From positions 1 through 64,000 of the forward strand of contig CAJQUW010000883.1 in NCBI GenBank assembly GCA_907163375.1: a DNA stretch of 64,000 bases, in the 5' to 3' direction. This stretch comes from Prostheceraeus crozeri. Its lineage: Eukaryota; Platyhelminthes; Polycladida; Euryleptidae. Position 1 is the stretch's first letter; each line of letters begins with the position of its first letter. Both the position numbers and the translations under genes were made by a program. Shown one piece after another: positions 22,271-33,081 of this stretch. The notes beneath the pieces were generated by a model. The model was not told where the DNA came from. It searched no databases and saw nothing but the letters and a program-made list of their open reading frames with translations.

Positions 22271-22514
22271 TACACTGTAAAACGTAAAAATCCGTTAAAA
22301 TTAACAGCTAAAATTAGCTTGCGGTTTTTTACCGTCTGAACTGCAAATATCCGCAAAAACAAGGGTTTGTTTTATCTGATATGAATGGATTTTAACTGTT
22401 TCGCCATCACTCATCACGTCGTGACGTCATCATTTTAACAGATATTTGTGGATATTTTCTGTGAAGTTTAACGGTTATTTTAGCTGTTTTTAACGGTGTA
22501 TGGTTTACAGTGCA
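22271..22514. mobile_element. CACTGTAAA-ended MITE C
   Basis: Left end tacactgtaaaacg and right end ggtttacagtgca. Both sides carry ccgttaaaa / ttttaacgg subterminal motifs, so the 244-bp element folds on itself. No coding capacity. Confidence 0.8.
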
Positions 22515-23271
22515 AGACATCAATTTGGATCAAAAGAATTCTCACGGGCAGTGCTTTGAGCCCTGCTAACGTCTATCATCTTCTCCGACTGTACTTTGAG
22601 TCCTGTCAACTTTCTCCATCCCCTCCGACTCTGATTTCAGTTCTGCCAGCGTTTTCCATCCTCTCCGAAGGTGATTTTAGTCTTGTAAATGCCACCGTTT
22701 CCCCACTTCACCGACTGCGCTTTGATTCTTGCGCATATTTTTTGATCCAAATGCACTTGTGTTTAATTACCAAAGCAGCTCTTCGATGGATGTGCGCATG
22801 TGATGTAGCGGGTTAGATATGCTATATGGAATTTTTCGATATAGTGGTGCTAGTCCTATGTAACTAATTTAGTGAGTACTAAAATGATTACTAATATTTT
22901 CGAACTCAAGCAGTACTAGATTCTGGGACTCATTTATTGGTTGTAGTTAGTACTCAGGTTAAGAACTCCTTCTAGCACTCATTTAGAACTTAATGAATAA
23001 CAGTGTATTGTTTGCTTTTATGGCTGAAAAGAAGTTTTGTGTTTATATTCAGCTGTTCAAATGAATCACAAAGCGCATCCCTATCGTGTATCAACTGGAA
23101 ATTTAACAAATAAGTAATATGCTGTATTATCGCGCAAATTATTTCCTCGCACCCTCTAAATAAATGAAGAAATCAAAACTAATGTTTAAGGTCGAAATCA
23201 GATGCTATAATCTTTTGAACTAATGCTTAGTTATGATACACAGCCGTCGGAATCAAACACATACTACCTAC
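22515..23271. other. No recognisable gene
   Basis: A 106-codon frame at 22496-22816 includes short imperfect repeats of ctgccaacg/tctccgac type but no family motif. No splice context was found. Confidence 0.45.
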
Positions 23272-23511
23272 TCAATACCGTTTTTCATCGATAGGCTTAC
23301 ATGGATCTACATGTAGAGGGACATCAGAGTAATCCAAATCTGAGCGTTTGCCTTTACGTGTCGTCCCATATCTCTCTTTCCAAGCGCGTTTTACACGAAG
23401 AATTTTGAAATTGGAATCCATTAAATGTTCGGCAGTGTCATCTTCGTAAATCCATAACGCACCAACAAATGCGATAGAAATAATTGGAAAGATGATCACC
23501 AATTTCAGCAT
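23272..23511 (-). CDS. Putative amidated neuropeptide/peptide-hormone precursor 1 (AWKERYG family)
   Basis: A 79-residue product. Residues 1-20 or so form a hydrophobic signal peptide (MLKLVIIFPIISIAFVGA). An acidic spacer follows, then K41-R42, AWKERYGTTRK (43-53), G54 and K55-R56. Gly followed by Lys-Arg is the standard context for a C-terminal amide after prohormone cleavage, so AWKERYGTTRK-amide is the expected peptide. R52-K53 gives an alternative cut. A C-terminal tail with one Cys follows. A splice acceptor (cattccag|a) sits one base before the ATG, as in the paralogue at 50181-50387, which argues for a real gene with a 5' UTR intron. I do not recognise the family. An antimicrobial or other secreted peptide is an alternative. 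Confidence 0.72.
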   Translation of the reverse strand: MLKLVIIFPIISIAFVGALWIYEDDTAEHLMDSNFKILRVKRAWKERYGTTRKGKRSDLDYSDVPLHVDPCKPIDEKRY

Positions 23512-24198
23512 TCTGGAATGAAATGAACACGATTAATCAATCATATATAATTATTGTAATAATTAGTGATAAAATAGGTCTCTAAAACTATAGCATGTAC
23601 AACTTATCCATTTCGAGCTCTGATATTCGGGGGGAGGGATCTGTCCCCCTCTTTTACTTCATAAGTATAACCCAGATCACATGAAATTCACGATGCAGCA
23701 TGCAGCATACTTTGTACGAACATCCTAATGTGGCTTTCACTTACTCATCTTTATGCTATAAAGATCAATACAAAATCATCAATTTTGAGCGATTTTTACA
23801 CCTCTATTTTTGACATTTTAACGCATTTTTGCCATAAATCTCCACAATGATAGCTATTTACTATGCCAAACTGGCTAAATATGTTGGGAAATAGTCTGTG
23901 AACACAAAACAGATATATAAGATTCCATTTATGTTCTGGAAACAGCTCTAAAATTTGTATGAGAAATGGGGAAGGTTTTTATGCATGATTGAACTTTTCA
24001 ATGTTTCAGTGAAATTGCATTGTACAGTTCCAGGTAACTTAAAATGTGGTTGCAAAGAAGAAGGACGGATTGCAGATGCCTAGAGACTTCAAATAATCAA
24101 GGAAATTCGTAAAAATGGTTCCTTGTCGCGCAATTACTACAAATTTTGGCAAGTAGTATTTGCCATTTTCTATACTCTATTCGATTTTTGCGGTATAA
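23512..24198. other. Upstream of precursor 1; nothing else recognised
   Basis: Probably contains the 5' UTR intron and perhaps the promoter of the minus-strand precursor gene. No further feature is supported. Confidence 0.4.
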
Positions 24199-25640
24199 TA
24201 CAGGGTGAGTCAAAGCCAGGGATGCGGAGTCCTATCATTCTGATAGGACTCCGACTCCGACTCAGGGTGGCAAGTATATATAGCCTAGTTTTTTGAAAAA
24301 AACTGGTAACCTGCATCATAGATCAATATAGGCTTACGTGAACCTATATCTAGTGATCATTGTTCTATCAATTCAATCATTTTTGATGAATGTTTATCAA
24401 ATGTCGCTTTCAGTTGGATGCATACGACTCAGCTACTCCCATATTCTTAATGTGTCCTTCACACGGTTTTTCTCCAGTCTCTACCAGGCAGGAAAATCCC
24501 CATCCTTCTCCAAAAAATATGAGTTCACTTTCGATTTTAATGTGCACTTTAGAGGAGCCATTACACACGATTAACGTGAGGGTAAGAAGTTATGTTCTCA
24601 AACAAACTAGTGTTTCATTTTTGTCTCTGATGTGACCTTTGGCGCGTAGGTGTGATCGAGGCTGGGAAAGCTTGCCTTCTCTACTAAATCACCGAGTGAA
24701 AAAGACAATCCTTTTTTACTATCACGGTTCATTCCTTCAACTATTACAAGCTTTGCATGCACTGCTGTCTCTGTACTTTTGTTTGATGAAGAAAGTTGAC
24801 ATCAAGACAGTGACAGCTATATGCCTGGAAATAGATAATTTGCTTGTATTATGTTTCGGGTCTAGTTATAGGCCGGAGTCTGGAGTCCTATCATTTGATA
24901 GGACTCCGACTCCAGCAAAAATGATAGGACTCCAGGACTCCAACTCCGCATCCCTGAGTGAAACTTCACCGTGAGCCAAAAACAAAGTTAACAAGGTTTA
25001 CATCATAAGCGTCAGTTGCAGTTAGACGGAATTGTAGCATGGATGCTCATTAATCGTAGGACAGCGTGATTGATTCGTCTACTGAATGAGATAGTCAATG
25101 CGTCCAACAACATCTAGCTATGAGTTCGAATTTGTTTCGGGGAGAAAGACGGAATTATGCGGTTAAAGAGCCGTTTGGTTAATTGCTGCAGTAGATAACT
25201 GTTCCGGATTTGGAGGCGACGATTGCGCAAGAATTCCATAAAAACACTACATCAACAAACGCTTGCGTGCATAAGAGACTTGGGCAAATGAGGACAAGAT
25301 ATGCAGGTAGCCACCCGGGAAATAGAAGAAGTTTTAGTTTCACTTAATGCAGACCGGACAACATCTACTGGTCGTATCCCTGAAGAATTAGAACTTTCTC
25401 AGTCCTCTGCATGTAGAATTTTAAAAAAGTCAATTCCATCCTTATAAGTCGTTTTGCTAATAGGAGCTTGTAGATGGATATGACGATCGCTGACATCAAT
25501 TTTGCGAGATACTGCAACATAGATTTACTGATATTCCAGCGTTTTTGAGAAAGCCGACATGTTCACACGAATGCGCGTTTCATCTTAACCAAAGGCGACA
25601 TTTCTCTTCGGAAAGAGGAACTTCGCAGAGCTTTGATGGC
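24199..25640 (+). pseudogene. mariner/Tc1-like transposon remnant, interrupted
   Basis: Starts at tacagggtgagtcaaa and resumes after the hAT-like insertion. Around 25330-25430 a frame reads EEVLVSLNADRTTSTGRIPE and SSACRILKK, a helix-turn-helix typical of Tc3/mariner-like transposases. Further on, decayed fragments align with the stretch leading to the first catalytic aspartate (FARYCNID, HECAFHLN in place of SDEAHFHLN). Several stops and frame changes are present, so it is not functional. Confidence 0.55.
24217..24956. mobile_element. hAT-like non-autonomous element
   Basis: Terminal inverted repeats cagggatgcggagtcc / ggactccaactccgcatccctg enclose 740 bp. Internal copies of gataggactccgactcc lie near both ends. 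Imperfect 8-bp flanks (agtcaaag and agtgaaac) suggest a decayed target duplication. It interrupts the mariner-like remnant. Open frames inside (24338-24974) show no transposase motif. Confidence 0.7.
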
Positions 25641-25807
25641 GGTCGTGATCCTCGGTACCAGGCGTCGCATATAATTTCGATCGTAGTGTCCACCGGTATA
25701 TTGGTGAATAGGCTCTTGAAGTCGAAGGATAAGCATCTCTCATTATTTTCTACTTTCATTTTACTGATTTGTCGTCGGAATTCAAAGGAGTCTTCGATGA
25801 AGTACAA
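25580..25807 (-). pseudogene. Penelope-like reverse transcriptase fragment, inverted 5' part
   Basis: The minus strand reads FIEDSFEFRRQISKMKVE, then CLSFDFKSLFTNIPVDTTIE, the A-motif region of Penelope-like reverse transcriptases (consensus SFDV.SLFTNIP). It is head-to-head with the rest of the enzyme, which is on the plus strand from about 25900. Such 5' inversion fits twin priming during retroposition. Confidence 0.7.
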
Positions 25808-25899
25808 TACATAGTATGCCTTCTTCTATCGACACTGGCAAAAGACGTGGAATTTGTGTATTATCAAACCGATCATCTGGCAATGGTTTTCCTCCAGAC

Positions 25900-26880
25900 G
25901 GTTCTTTCAGTCAAATCTTCGTCGCAGACTCGGAGAAGAACTTATTTTCGAAGTTCCAAGTACCAGAATCCTACGGCAGATGCGTTGATGCCACTTTTTT
26001 GTTCTTGGTTGATGAGAATCATGGTGGATCACTCTTGAAGGCATTCAATCAGCAACACAGTGCAAAACCCAGTTCACAAAGGAACCTGGTGACCATTTCC
26101 TTGACGTCACCTCTATGTCGAATACATCACCGCGGCTATTACCACGTCAGTCTACCGACAGGAATCATTCACTGGTCTGTGGCAACTACAGCTCCTTCTC
26201 TCCTGAGCGCTGCAAGCTTGGTCAGCACACTCTTTCATCGGTCAGGAATGCTGTGCTGTCCCCAACATTTAGACGAAGAATCCAATGTTCTTGTACCAGT
26301 GTCTAAATAACAATGGTTACCCGAAATGGCATATTGACAAGGACTCTCAGCCAAACAGTGTAAAAGTTCCAAACAGCAGAGAAGAAACCATTTTTTCCAT
26401 CTCCCATACTATGGTGAAATCAGCGAACGCATTGCTGCTTGCCTTCGAAAAGAAATTGGTGCGACATTCTACCATGTCAAAGCCATGCCCGTCTTCAGTA
26501 CCACAACTTTATCTGCAACTGCGATGAAAATCATGATAACACTTCCTCTCATTCCCAAAGTATGCCATTCATGTCCTTGGGGTGCAAGGTACACGGTGAA
26601 AATGAAGCAATGCCCTTCGACTCGCCAAGTTGAATATCTCCCACATGGCTCAAGAACGGAAGCACCAGACCACGATCTAAGAAAGAAGCAGCATCTGCCA
26701 TCACTCGCCATCTAACGGAATGTGATCAGCGAATATCAATAATGGGAAAGGACAACCAAGGATTCAAGGTGATGAAGCTGGCAAAAAGCTCATTAGAACT
26801 ATCCATCATGGAAAGTATGACAATTCCGTCTCACGTTACCTGACCTGTGTGATTAGAAGGAGAGACTATTTATATCAAGA
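25900..26880 (+). pseudogene. Penelope-like reverse transcriptase, C-terminal part, decayed
   Basis: Plus-strand frames contain SYGRCVDATFLFLVDENH, corresponding to the Y.RYVDDTF catalytic block with one aspartate replaced by alanine. These are followed by FNQQHS, FLDV, TSVYRQESFTGL and NNNGYPKWHID, all typical of the Penelope-like palm/thumb. Frame changes separate them. Weak resemblance to the GIY-YIG endonuclease region follows at 26600-26880. Not functional. Confidence 0.65.
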
Positions 26881-27653
26881 CTATGTTGAACTTTGTCGGA
26901 TCTTTTGAGACATAACATATCTTCACATCATTATAATTCTGGTGTTCAATTTTGTTAATAGTTATATCTACTTTGACTTTAAGTTAATAGCGGTCCCTGA
27001 TTTCCTTATTACTTCCCATGTCACTTGATCTATGCATTCATCTGTATCGTATCATTCACATAGACATTTTGACAAGTACTCATTACCATCTTATAAAATG
27101 TGAAGATTTGTAACCAGTTTAGTCTTGTTGTATTTCACCTTCAGAGAACAAGCATAACCATGAAGCATGAGTTGCTTTTAATTACAAAATTCTTTTACAA
27201 CAAGAATGATTATCGTAGAGGATCACTAGCGATTTACAATTCAAAAGCACAGTTCAGAATTCTGAATTAGTCAATCATCATTGTGCAAAGACCATCTGTC
27301 GTCAAGCCACAACATGTTAAACCCGGGTAATTGCAGTTCAATATTTCAGTGCTAGAAAATTTGCGAACCTCGCAAAATGTCCATAATGCTTCATTCTTAT
27401 TCACTGCAATCTACATTGTCATAATTATCATCATTGAAGTAAGCCTCATGCATCGTTATCGGTGCCCTGGAAGAGAATGAAGTAGCTAATTTCCAGACAT
27501 AGATTGTGGCATTAATTGGAAACACTATGACATGCACATCTGCATCATGCAATATATGCACATCTGCAAAATAAAACTACAAATTTATAATGATAAGTGT
27601 GCTTCATAGTTAACACTCTTTATTCAATTTCATCAGTTATATCACAACTAAAC
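26881..27653. other. No recognisable gene
   Basis: Intergenic sequence between two transposon relics. Nothing further is supported. Confidence 0.5.
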
Positions 27654-27822
27654 ACAGGGAAAATACAGTCTGTTTCATAAAAAGTGGATCATCCTAAAAT
27701 TTGACTAAATAAAACAAAAGTATGATACAGAAAGCATTTTTCATGTTATTTCATGTCCCTAACATATTTAAATGTCCTTATATAATCTGATAAGCTATGA
27801 TACAGTAACGGTTCTTAAGAAG

Positions 27823-28822
27823 CTAATATTTTGTGGCCCTACCCTTATTGTCAATGACATTACCAATTCGTCTAGGCATTGATTCGATGACATCGTTGAT
27901 TTTTGACTGATCTAACTTTCTCCACTGTCTTTTTAACAGTGACGTAAGTTGTGATACGCCATCCTTAGGTAGCAGCGAACGACGAACGTTACGTTTTAGA
28001 ATACTCCATACATTTTCTATGGGATTCAGATCAGGAGAATGTGCTGGCCAAGATAATATCCTAAGCCCTAATTGAGACTTGCATAAGTTGACTCTACTAC
28101 TCCTGTGACACGTAGCATTATCATCCATAAATAACCAAGTCGATGGATCACCAAGTTGATTTGTCATTTGGCCAATGTTCATTCGTAAAACATTCACATA
28201 GCGTTCAGAATTCATGGTTCCTTACTGTATGTGAAGTTCAGTGCGGCCATTGGTCCAAATGCCAGCCCAAATCAGTAGAGTCGCACCACCTTGTACCCGG
28301 GGACGATGTAAATGTCTCGGAATTTCCTGATCAGATTTTATCCATAATCTCAATCGACCATCACTATCCTTCAGACGGACTGATGCCTCATCAGACCAGA
28401 CAACCCGATCCCATTGATTTTGCCAGTGACAATGACTCATTGCCCATCTGAGACGTCTTTTTGTATGCTGATCTGATAATTCGATCTGAGAGGGCCTCTT
28501 ACAGCTCTTGAAGTTCGACTCAATAAGTCTTCTACGAATAGTGGACTTAGAAATAGACGAGTCTAGTGCAACCATCTCAGTTAACGAGAGACTTGGATCA
28601 ACTTTAACAAATCTCAAAATTAGGCGGTCTCTACGTTTGGATGTTTTGCGTGGACGGCCAGAGCCCTCTTTACGACAGAGTCGAAAATCATAATTATGCC
28701 ATCGATGCACATTTGTGTAAGGGACATTTAGTCGCTTGCTTGTAGCTCGCAAAGAAAACCCTAGTTCTTTCTAGCAAGGCTGACACTTAGCCTTTTGTGA
28801 ATGCGATCTCGTGATTGTTCAT
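27823..28822 (-). pseudogene. Tc1-family transposase pseudogene (DD34E)
   Basis: The minus-strand frame from 28752 to 27823 encodes a nearly complete Tc1 transposase interrupted by one in-frame TAA at about 28216-28218. Visible features are the SGRPRKTSKR DNA-binding linker, SDEAS (first Asp), MDDNATCH (second Asp) and HSPDLNPIENVW (catalytic Glu). There are 34 residues between the second Asp and the Glu. A start-like ATG at 28822 is joined through another frame change, as GFSLRATSKRLN reads in a different frame from the N-terminus. A possible left end with acagtctgtttcataaa lies near 27666. Few lesions suggest recent inactivation. Confidence 0.88.
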
Positions 28823-29240
28823 TTGTGTTTTGTATTGTTTTCAACCGGTAAGAGATAGATTTCTAGCTGAAAGCAATCAGGAGTGCTGCCAACACCACCG
28901 CAACGAAGTCAGGAAGCTATGGAACATGAAGTCCAGTTAATCACATGTAGCAGTTACATTATTGTTGATGAATAATGGTGCTATACTGGCTCTGATTGAC
29001 CGATTTTCTTTATTTTTGTTTTGTTTGATAGCTTTTGGCTTGTAGAACAACATATTGCATAACAAAGGAAACAAATGAAATTCTTTAAGAGTGAGGTATG
29101 ATTTTGTGTAACATTGCTAAATGAAGATCAAATTATCTACTACTTTTTTTTATCTATAACAGGAAAACAACTCAATATTCATGCTTGAAATTTCCAACAA
29201 TGATATTAGTAAGCACAACTGACATATCTTCCAAATTTCA
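28823..29240. other. No recognisable gene
   Basis: AT-rich interval before a possible exon at 29241. No consistent upstream exon for it was found. Confidence 0.4.
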
Positions 29241-29509
29241 GAGAAATTAATTCAATTTTGGCGGAGTTAGACAAAGTTGAAGTTAAGGCGATGTTTAGGG
29301 GTGATCCATTTTTTATGAAACAATCTGTAGATTTTCTTAACCGATGCGTAGATTGCCCACATAACCTGTATCTGCACGGGACATCTTATAAAATTGTCAA
29401 AAAGATCAAGAGATCCCCTGATGAAGAGTTCCATCATCGAACATTTCACATACAAGGTGTTCAGCAAAAAACGTGGGGATTGCAAATTATCAGTTTGAAA
29501 GAAATGTAA
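29241..29509 (+). CDS. Possible terminal exon of an unrecognised gene
   Basis: An acceptor-like ccaaatttcag precedes 29241 or so and an open frame runs to a TAA at 29507-29509. It includes LAELDKVEVKAMFRGDPFF, NRCVDCPHNLYLHGTSYKIV and KKIKRSPDEEFHHRTFHIQG. The composition looks like a globular protein rather than random sequence. I do not recognise the family, and no upstream exon in a matching phase was found. It could be chance or a relic of an old gene. Confidence 0.35.
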
Positions 29510-29608
29510 TCAAATTATTGTACTCTCATTTCTTCTCATTCATTTTTTTTCGTAAGTTTGCTCAAATGAAAATTGAACTATAATTAAAGCTAATTTTAAG
29601 CATACTCG

Positions 29609-29847
29609 ATGGCTGCCTCGATCTATGATGGCTTCGAATGGACACATAGACATCGAACAAGAAGCGAAGAAATACAGGTAATTTTAATTTTTTAATCAAA
29701 GAGTTAATATTTATTGAATGTTTTTATCACAGCATATATCTGATATCACTTTATATGCCACATTTACTGCAGATGTTCGAAGTGATTCCTCCGTGCTCGC
29801 ATGCATTGATTGAGCATTTTTATCCGGGATTTTGTAGGGTTTTATAA
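29609..29847 (+). CDS. Possible two-exon small ORF
   Basis: ATG at 29609 opens 23 codons ending in a donor (acag|gtaatt) at 29677. An acceptor (tttactgcag) at 29772 then starts a phase-0 exon, MFEVIPPCSHALIEHFYPGF, ending in TAA at 29845-29847. The splice signals are plausible and the product would be 47 residues. No similarity is known to me, so this is weak. Confidence 0.2.
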
Positions 29848-30560
29848 GTTTCTTGTGAAATGGAATTCCAAGCAGTCGTCACAACTTCCTTGAAATCCTC
29901 TGCTGATCTGATTATCCAACGATTTCTCTGTGGGCCATCTAAAAGTAGAAATACTTGGATTCCTAGCGCACGAGATTTATGGTTGCTGAGAAAACTTCGA
30001 CCGATAGAAATTTGATGAACTTCAAAGGAGTCGTATCATATAAATATGACTTTTTCGGAATTTTATTTATATAGGTATAATGTGGATTTAATTTGTGATT
30101 CATAGGTTAAAAAACTAAAGAGCCACAGTCAAACTTCTATCAATCAATTTTTAGATTCAGCAACCTTGACTTTTGAGATTTTGTACGTTATCTTTATTGT
30201 CTTCAAAATGGTCTTTGGGTCAGTGTGCTTTCCGAATCGTTGAGCTTATGCTTCATAATATAGTGGTGTTCCAGGATTGCCTTAAATCATGAGGATAAGG
30301 TAATTTACATAAAACAATGATTGCTCCAAAGAATGCATGCAAGTGCATAAAAAATGGAAAGATCAATCTACGTAGGATTAGAGGTCTTTGTAGAACAACA
30401 AATATTCGGCTGTTGTAGACTCTTCTCAAGTGAAACAAATTCAAGATTGCTTTTTAATTCATACAGTGTCGCACTTATATTAGACAATTGAAGTTGAATT
30501 TCCCTTTCATGCTTTGTTTTGACACTTTTGCATGGTATATTGAAACCCTTGACCGTCTAC
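29848..30560. other. No recognisable gene
   Basis: Intergenic; only short open frames. Confidence 0.5.
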
Positions 30561-30836
30561 TACACTGTAAAATGTGTAATACTAAAGCTACCTACGAAAC
30601 CGATGTACAGAACGAGAATAGCAAAATGTACGAAAGCGCGATTGTTTATGCTCATACACTACGAAAGCGATTGCCTTTCCTAGTGGATGATAAAGATAAT
30701 CCAATAGCAAGGCCAATCGCTTTCGTAGTGTATGAGCACTAACAATCGCGCTTTGGTGCATTTTGTTATTCTCGTTTTGTACATTGGTTTCGTAGTCAAA
30801 ATCAGCCAACTTTCGTACTCTACAGTTTACAGTGTA
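30561..30836. mobile_element. Palindromic MITE family B, copy 2
   Basis: Termini tacactgtaaaatg and cagtttacagtgta, with arms containing acactacgaaagcgattg and a centre of about 30 bp with ggataataaagataatcc-like sequence. 276 bp. The best preserved copy of this family. Confidence 0.88.
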
Positions 30837-31151
30837 TTCATAAATTTTGTTGATTTTCAAAATAAATAAATTGCTCCATGTGGATAAAACATCAAATGGC
30901 CAATTTAGCTTCGCTTGAATAACTTAAAGCAATGATGGGATATTTTGCCTATTAATGTCACAACATCTGGGGGAAAATTATTTCCCATCTGGGGGGGGGG
31001 GCAACAGAACTTGGAAAGCCTAGCTGACATCCTTCTTTAATGTCTTTCTAAATATTTTATGAAATTTGTAATAGTGTCACGATACTCGTTTTCCATAGCT
31101 GGGCGACTTATATTGATGAATGCCCCATCGCACAGCTCACATCGTATCAGG
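30837..31151. other. Short spacer with an 11-G run
   Basis: Contains a G homopolymer at about 30991-31001. No gene. Confidence 0.5.
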
Positions 31152-32413
31152 CATAGAGTAAGTATATTCTGTAGAGTGGTAACTCCGCATTTATTAAATC
31201 CCCAATGTGTACACACTTTCGATTTTATTAAATGAACTCAAAGGGGATGCAATCGGCTTTGCTTCCAAATGTGAGACATACATATTTATGCAGTTTTGAA
31301 GAAATTACAACGGAATTGAATGATCATGATAGCAAAGCAGAAGGAAATGATAATATTTTACAGATTGTCCGTGTCATGACAGCCTTGAGTTTTAATGTTT
31401 GTTAAATTAGCAACTCGATGGGTTCCTATTACTTTCATGCTCAACCTCAAGAGCATTTTCTTAAGCGTGATCATATCACAGGCAACCTGCCACTGACAGA
31501 GCAAAATCACATTAAGGACAATGATTTCAATTAGCTTTGGAAAATGTAAATGGTTCCACATCACCATTCAGATTCAAGAAATGAAACATGGATTTAGTGA
31601 ATCATCATGCCGGTGAAAATTGAATTAAAAACTTGACACTTCAGCCATGAAAGCATGGATAATATCGCGACTTTTTCATGAAGACTTTCATTATGATACG
31701 GTTCATGAAATTCCCTTGATAATCAGTTTAATTTCTGATGAAAAAATAACCTTCTGCGGATACTAAATTGATTTATTACGATAACCAATATTTCGCCTTG
31801 CGGCTTTGTCAAGGTTACAATAAATAAAGCAGAGAGTGGTAAAAGGTGGGCCTATTTAAACAAACTTTCAGTACAGCTAGAAGAGAAACATTAACTTGGA
31901 TGAACCCGTTACATGACAGTGTCTATATTTACATGTGGACCTTGACATCCGTTCATTAGGGAGCCTGCATGTTGCCGAATGTACATTGTAACCTTGTGTA
32001 TTTTAATGTGTAATGTGTATTGTAACCTTGACAAAGCCGCAAGGCGAAATATTGGTTATCGTAATAAATCAATTTAGTATCCGCAGAAGGTTATTTTTTC
32101 ATCACGCTTCCATTCCGGATACGAGGATCACCTGATTTATTTGGAAAGTTTAATTTCTGCTTCGCTAGGATGCTTATTAGCAAATATTCATTCCTTTTGA
32201 TATCAAACTTATTTCATACTACTTATATAGGAGAGTCATCTCGGTAGTATTCAAATATGCAAAATTTTGACATGTTTTTAGAACTGCTCAAATAATTTTT
32301 TGGACCACGGGAACGTGATCTCCGCAAGAAACTGAATCTTTTCATATAAAAATTGTCACTGTATACATATACTTTTTTGAGTCGACACTCTACCTATATA
32401 TCCCTACTCTATG
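31152..32413 (+). mobile_element. Family A, copy 4, carrying a retroelement insertion
   Basis: Starts catagagtaagtatatt and ends atatccctactctatg. It is longer than copy 2 because a palindromic element of about 410 bp sits inside it, flanked by the 13-bp repeat agtttaatttctg (about 31724-31736 and 32147-32160). Confidence 0.85.
31737..32103. mobile_element. Palindromic Penelope-type element with hammerhead-like core
   Basis: Inverted arms of about 85 bp (gatgaaaaaataacc at left; ggttattttttcatc at right) enclose about 200 bp. Each arm carries ccttgacaaagccgcaaggc followed by gaaa: a GCC-GCAA-GGC hairpin (32036-32045 in the right arm) followed by GAAA, then aataaa. This resembles the stem II and GAAA core of the hammerhead ribozymes known in Penelope-like retroelements, though the CUGAUGA half is degenerate. 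The 13-bp target duplication fits retroposition. Confidence 0.6.
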
Positions 32414-32796
32414 CTATCAAGGTTTTGAATTTCTTGCTAAAAATAATTCAATGACTGGCCTAAAGCTTTGTTTTCATAAATCTTCAATATTTTGCGGTAT
32501 ATATGATTTTGGTTGGATGAGATGACTAGTGAATCAAGTCTGCTTCCGACTGATTTAATATGAGTTCATTTAACCCTCGCCCCACTCGAGTGTCTTGACA
32601 AACGCACCCCTTCTGAGCACCCCCTCCCCAACCTGCTTAATTCCGGACCTGAAGGTTTAACAAATTCAAAACAAAATGCACCAAATGAAAGCTCTCATCA
32701 TGACGAGTCAGAATACCATAATTGTTTTGATATTCAAGGTCATTGTAGAGGTTAAATGCAAGGTCAAAGGTCAAAAAGAATATTTTTTGACTATGC
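32414..32796. other. No recognisable gene
   Basis: Spacer between family A copy 4 and family B copy 3. Confidence 0.5.
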
Positions 32797-33081
32797 ACAT
32801 AAAGCTGTAGAGTACGAAAGTTGGCTGATTTTTGACTACGAAACCGATATACAAAAATTAGAATAACAAAATGTACAAAAGCCCCATTGTTCGTGCTCAC
32901 ACACTACGAAGGCGATTGGCTTTCCTATTGGATTATCTTTATCATCCAATAGGAAAATCAATCGCCTCCGTAGTGTGTGTGTGTGTGTGAGCACAAACAA
33001 TAAAGCTTTCGTACATTATGCTATTCTCGTTTTGTACATCGGTTTCGTAAGTAGCTTTGGTATTATATAGTTTAGAGTGTA
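32797..33081. mobile_element. Palindromic MITE family B, copy 3
   Basis: Same layout as copies 1 and 2, with a degenerate left end, right end tagtttagagtgta, and a (GT)n expansion near 32974 where the other copies have a short agtgtatgag segment. Confidence 0.8.

Noticed and set aside
24338-24974. Possible gene frames of 78-111 codons
   Set aside because: They lie within a hAT-like non-autonomous element and lack transposase or other motifs.
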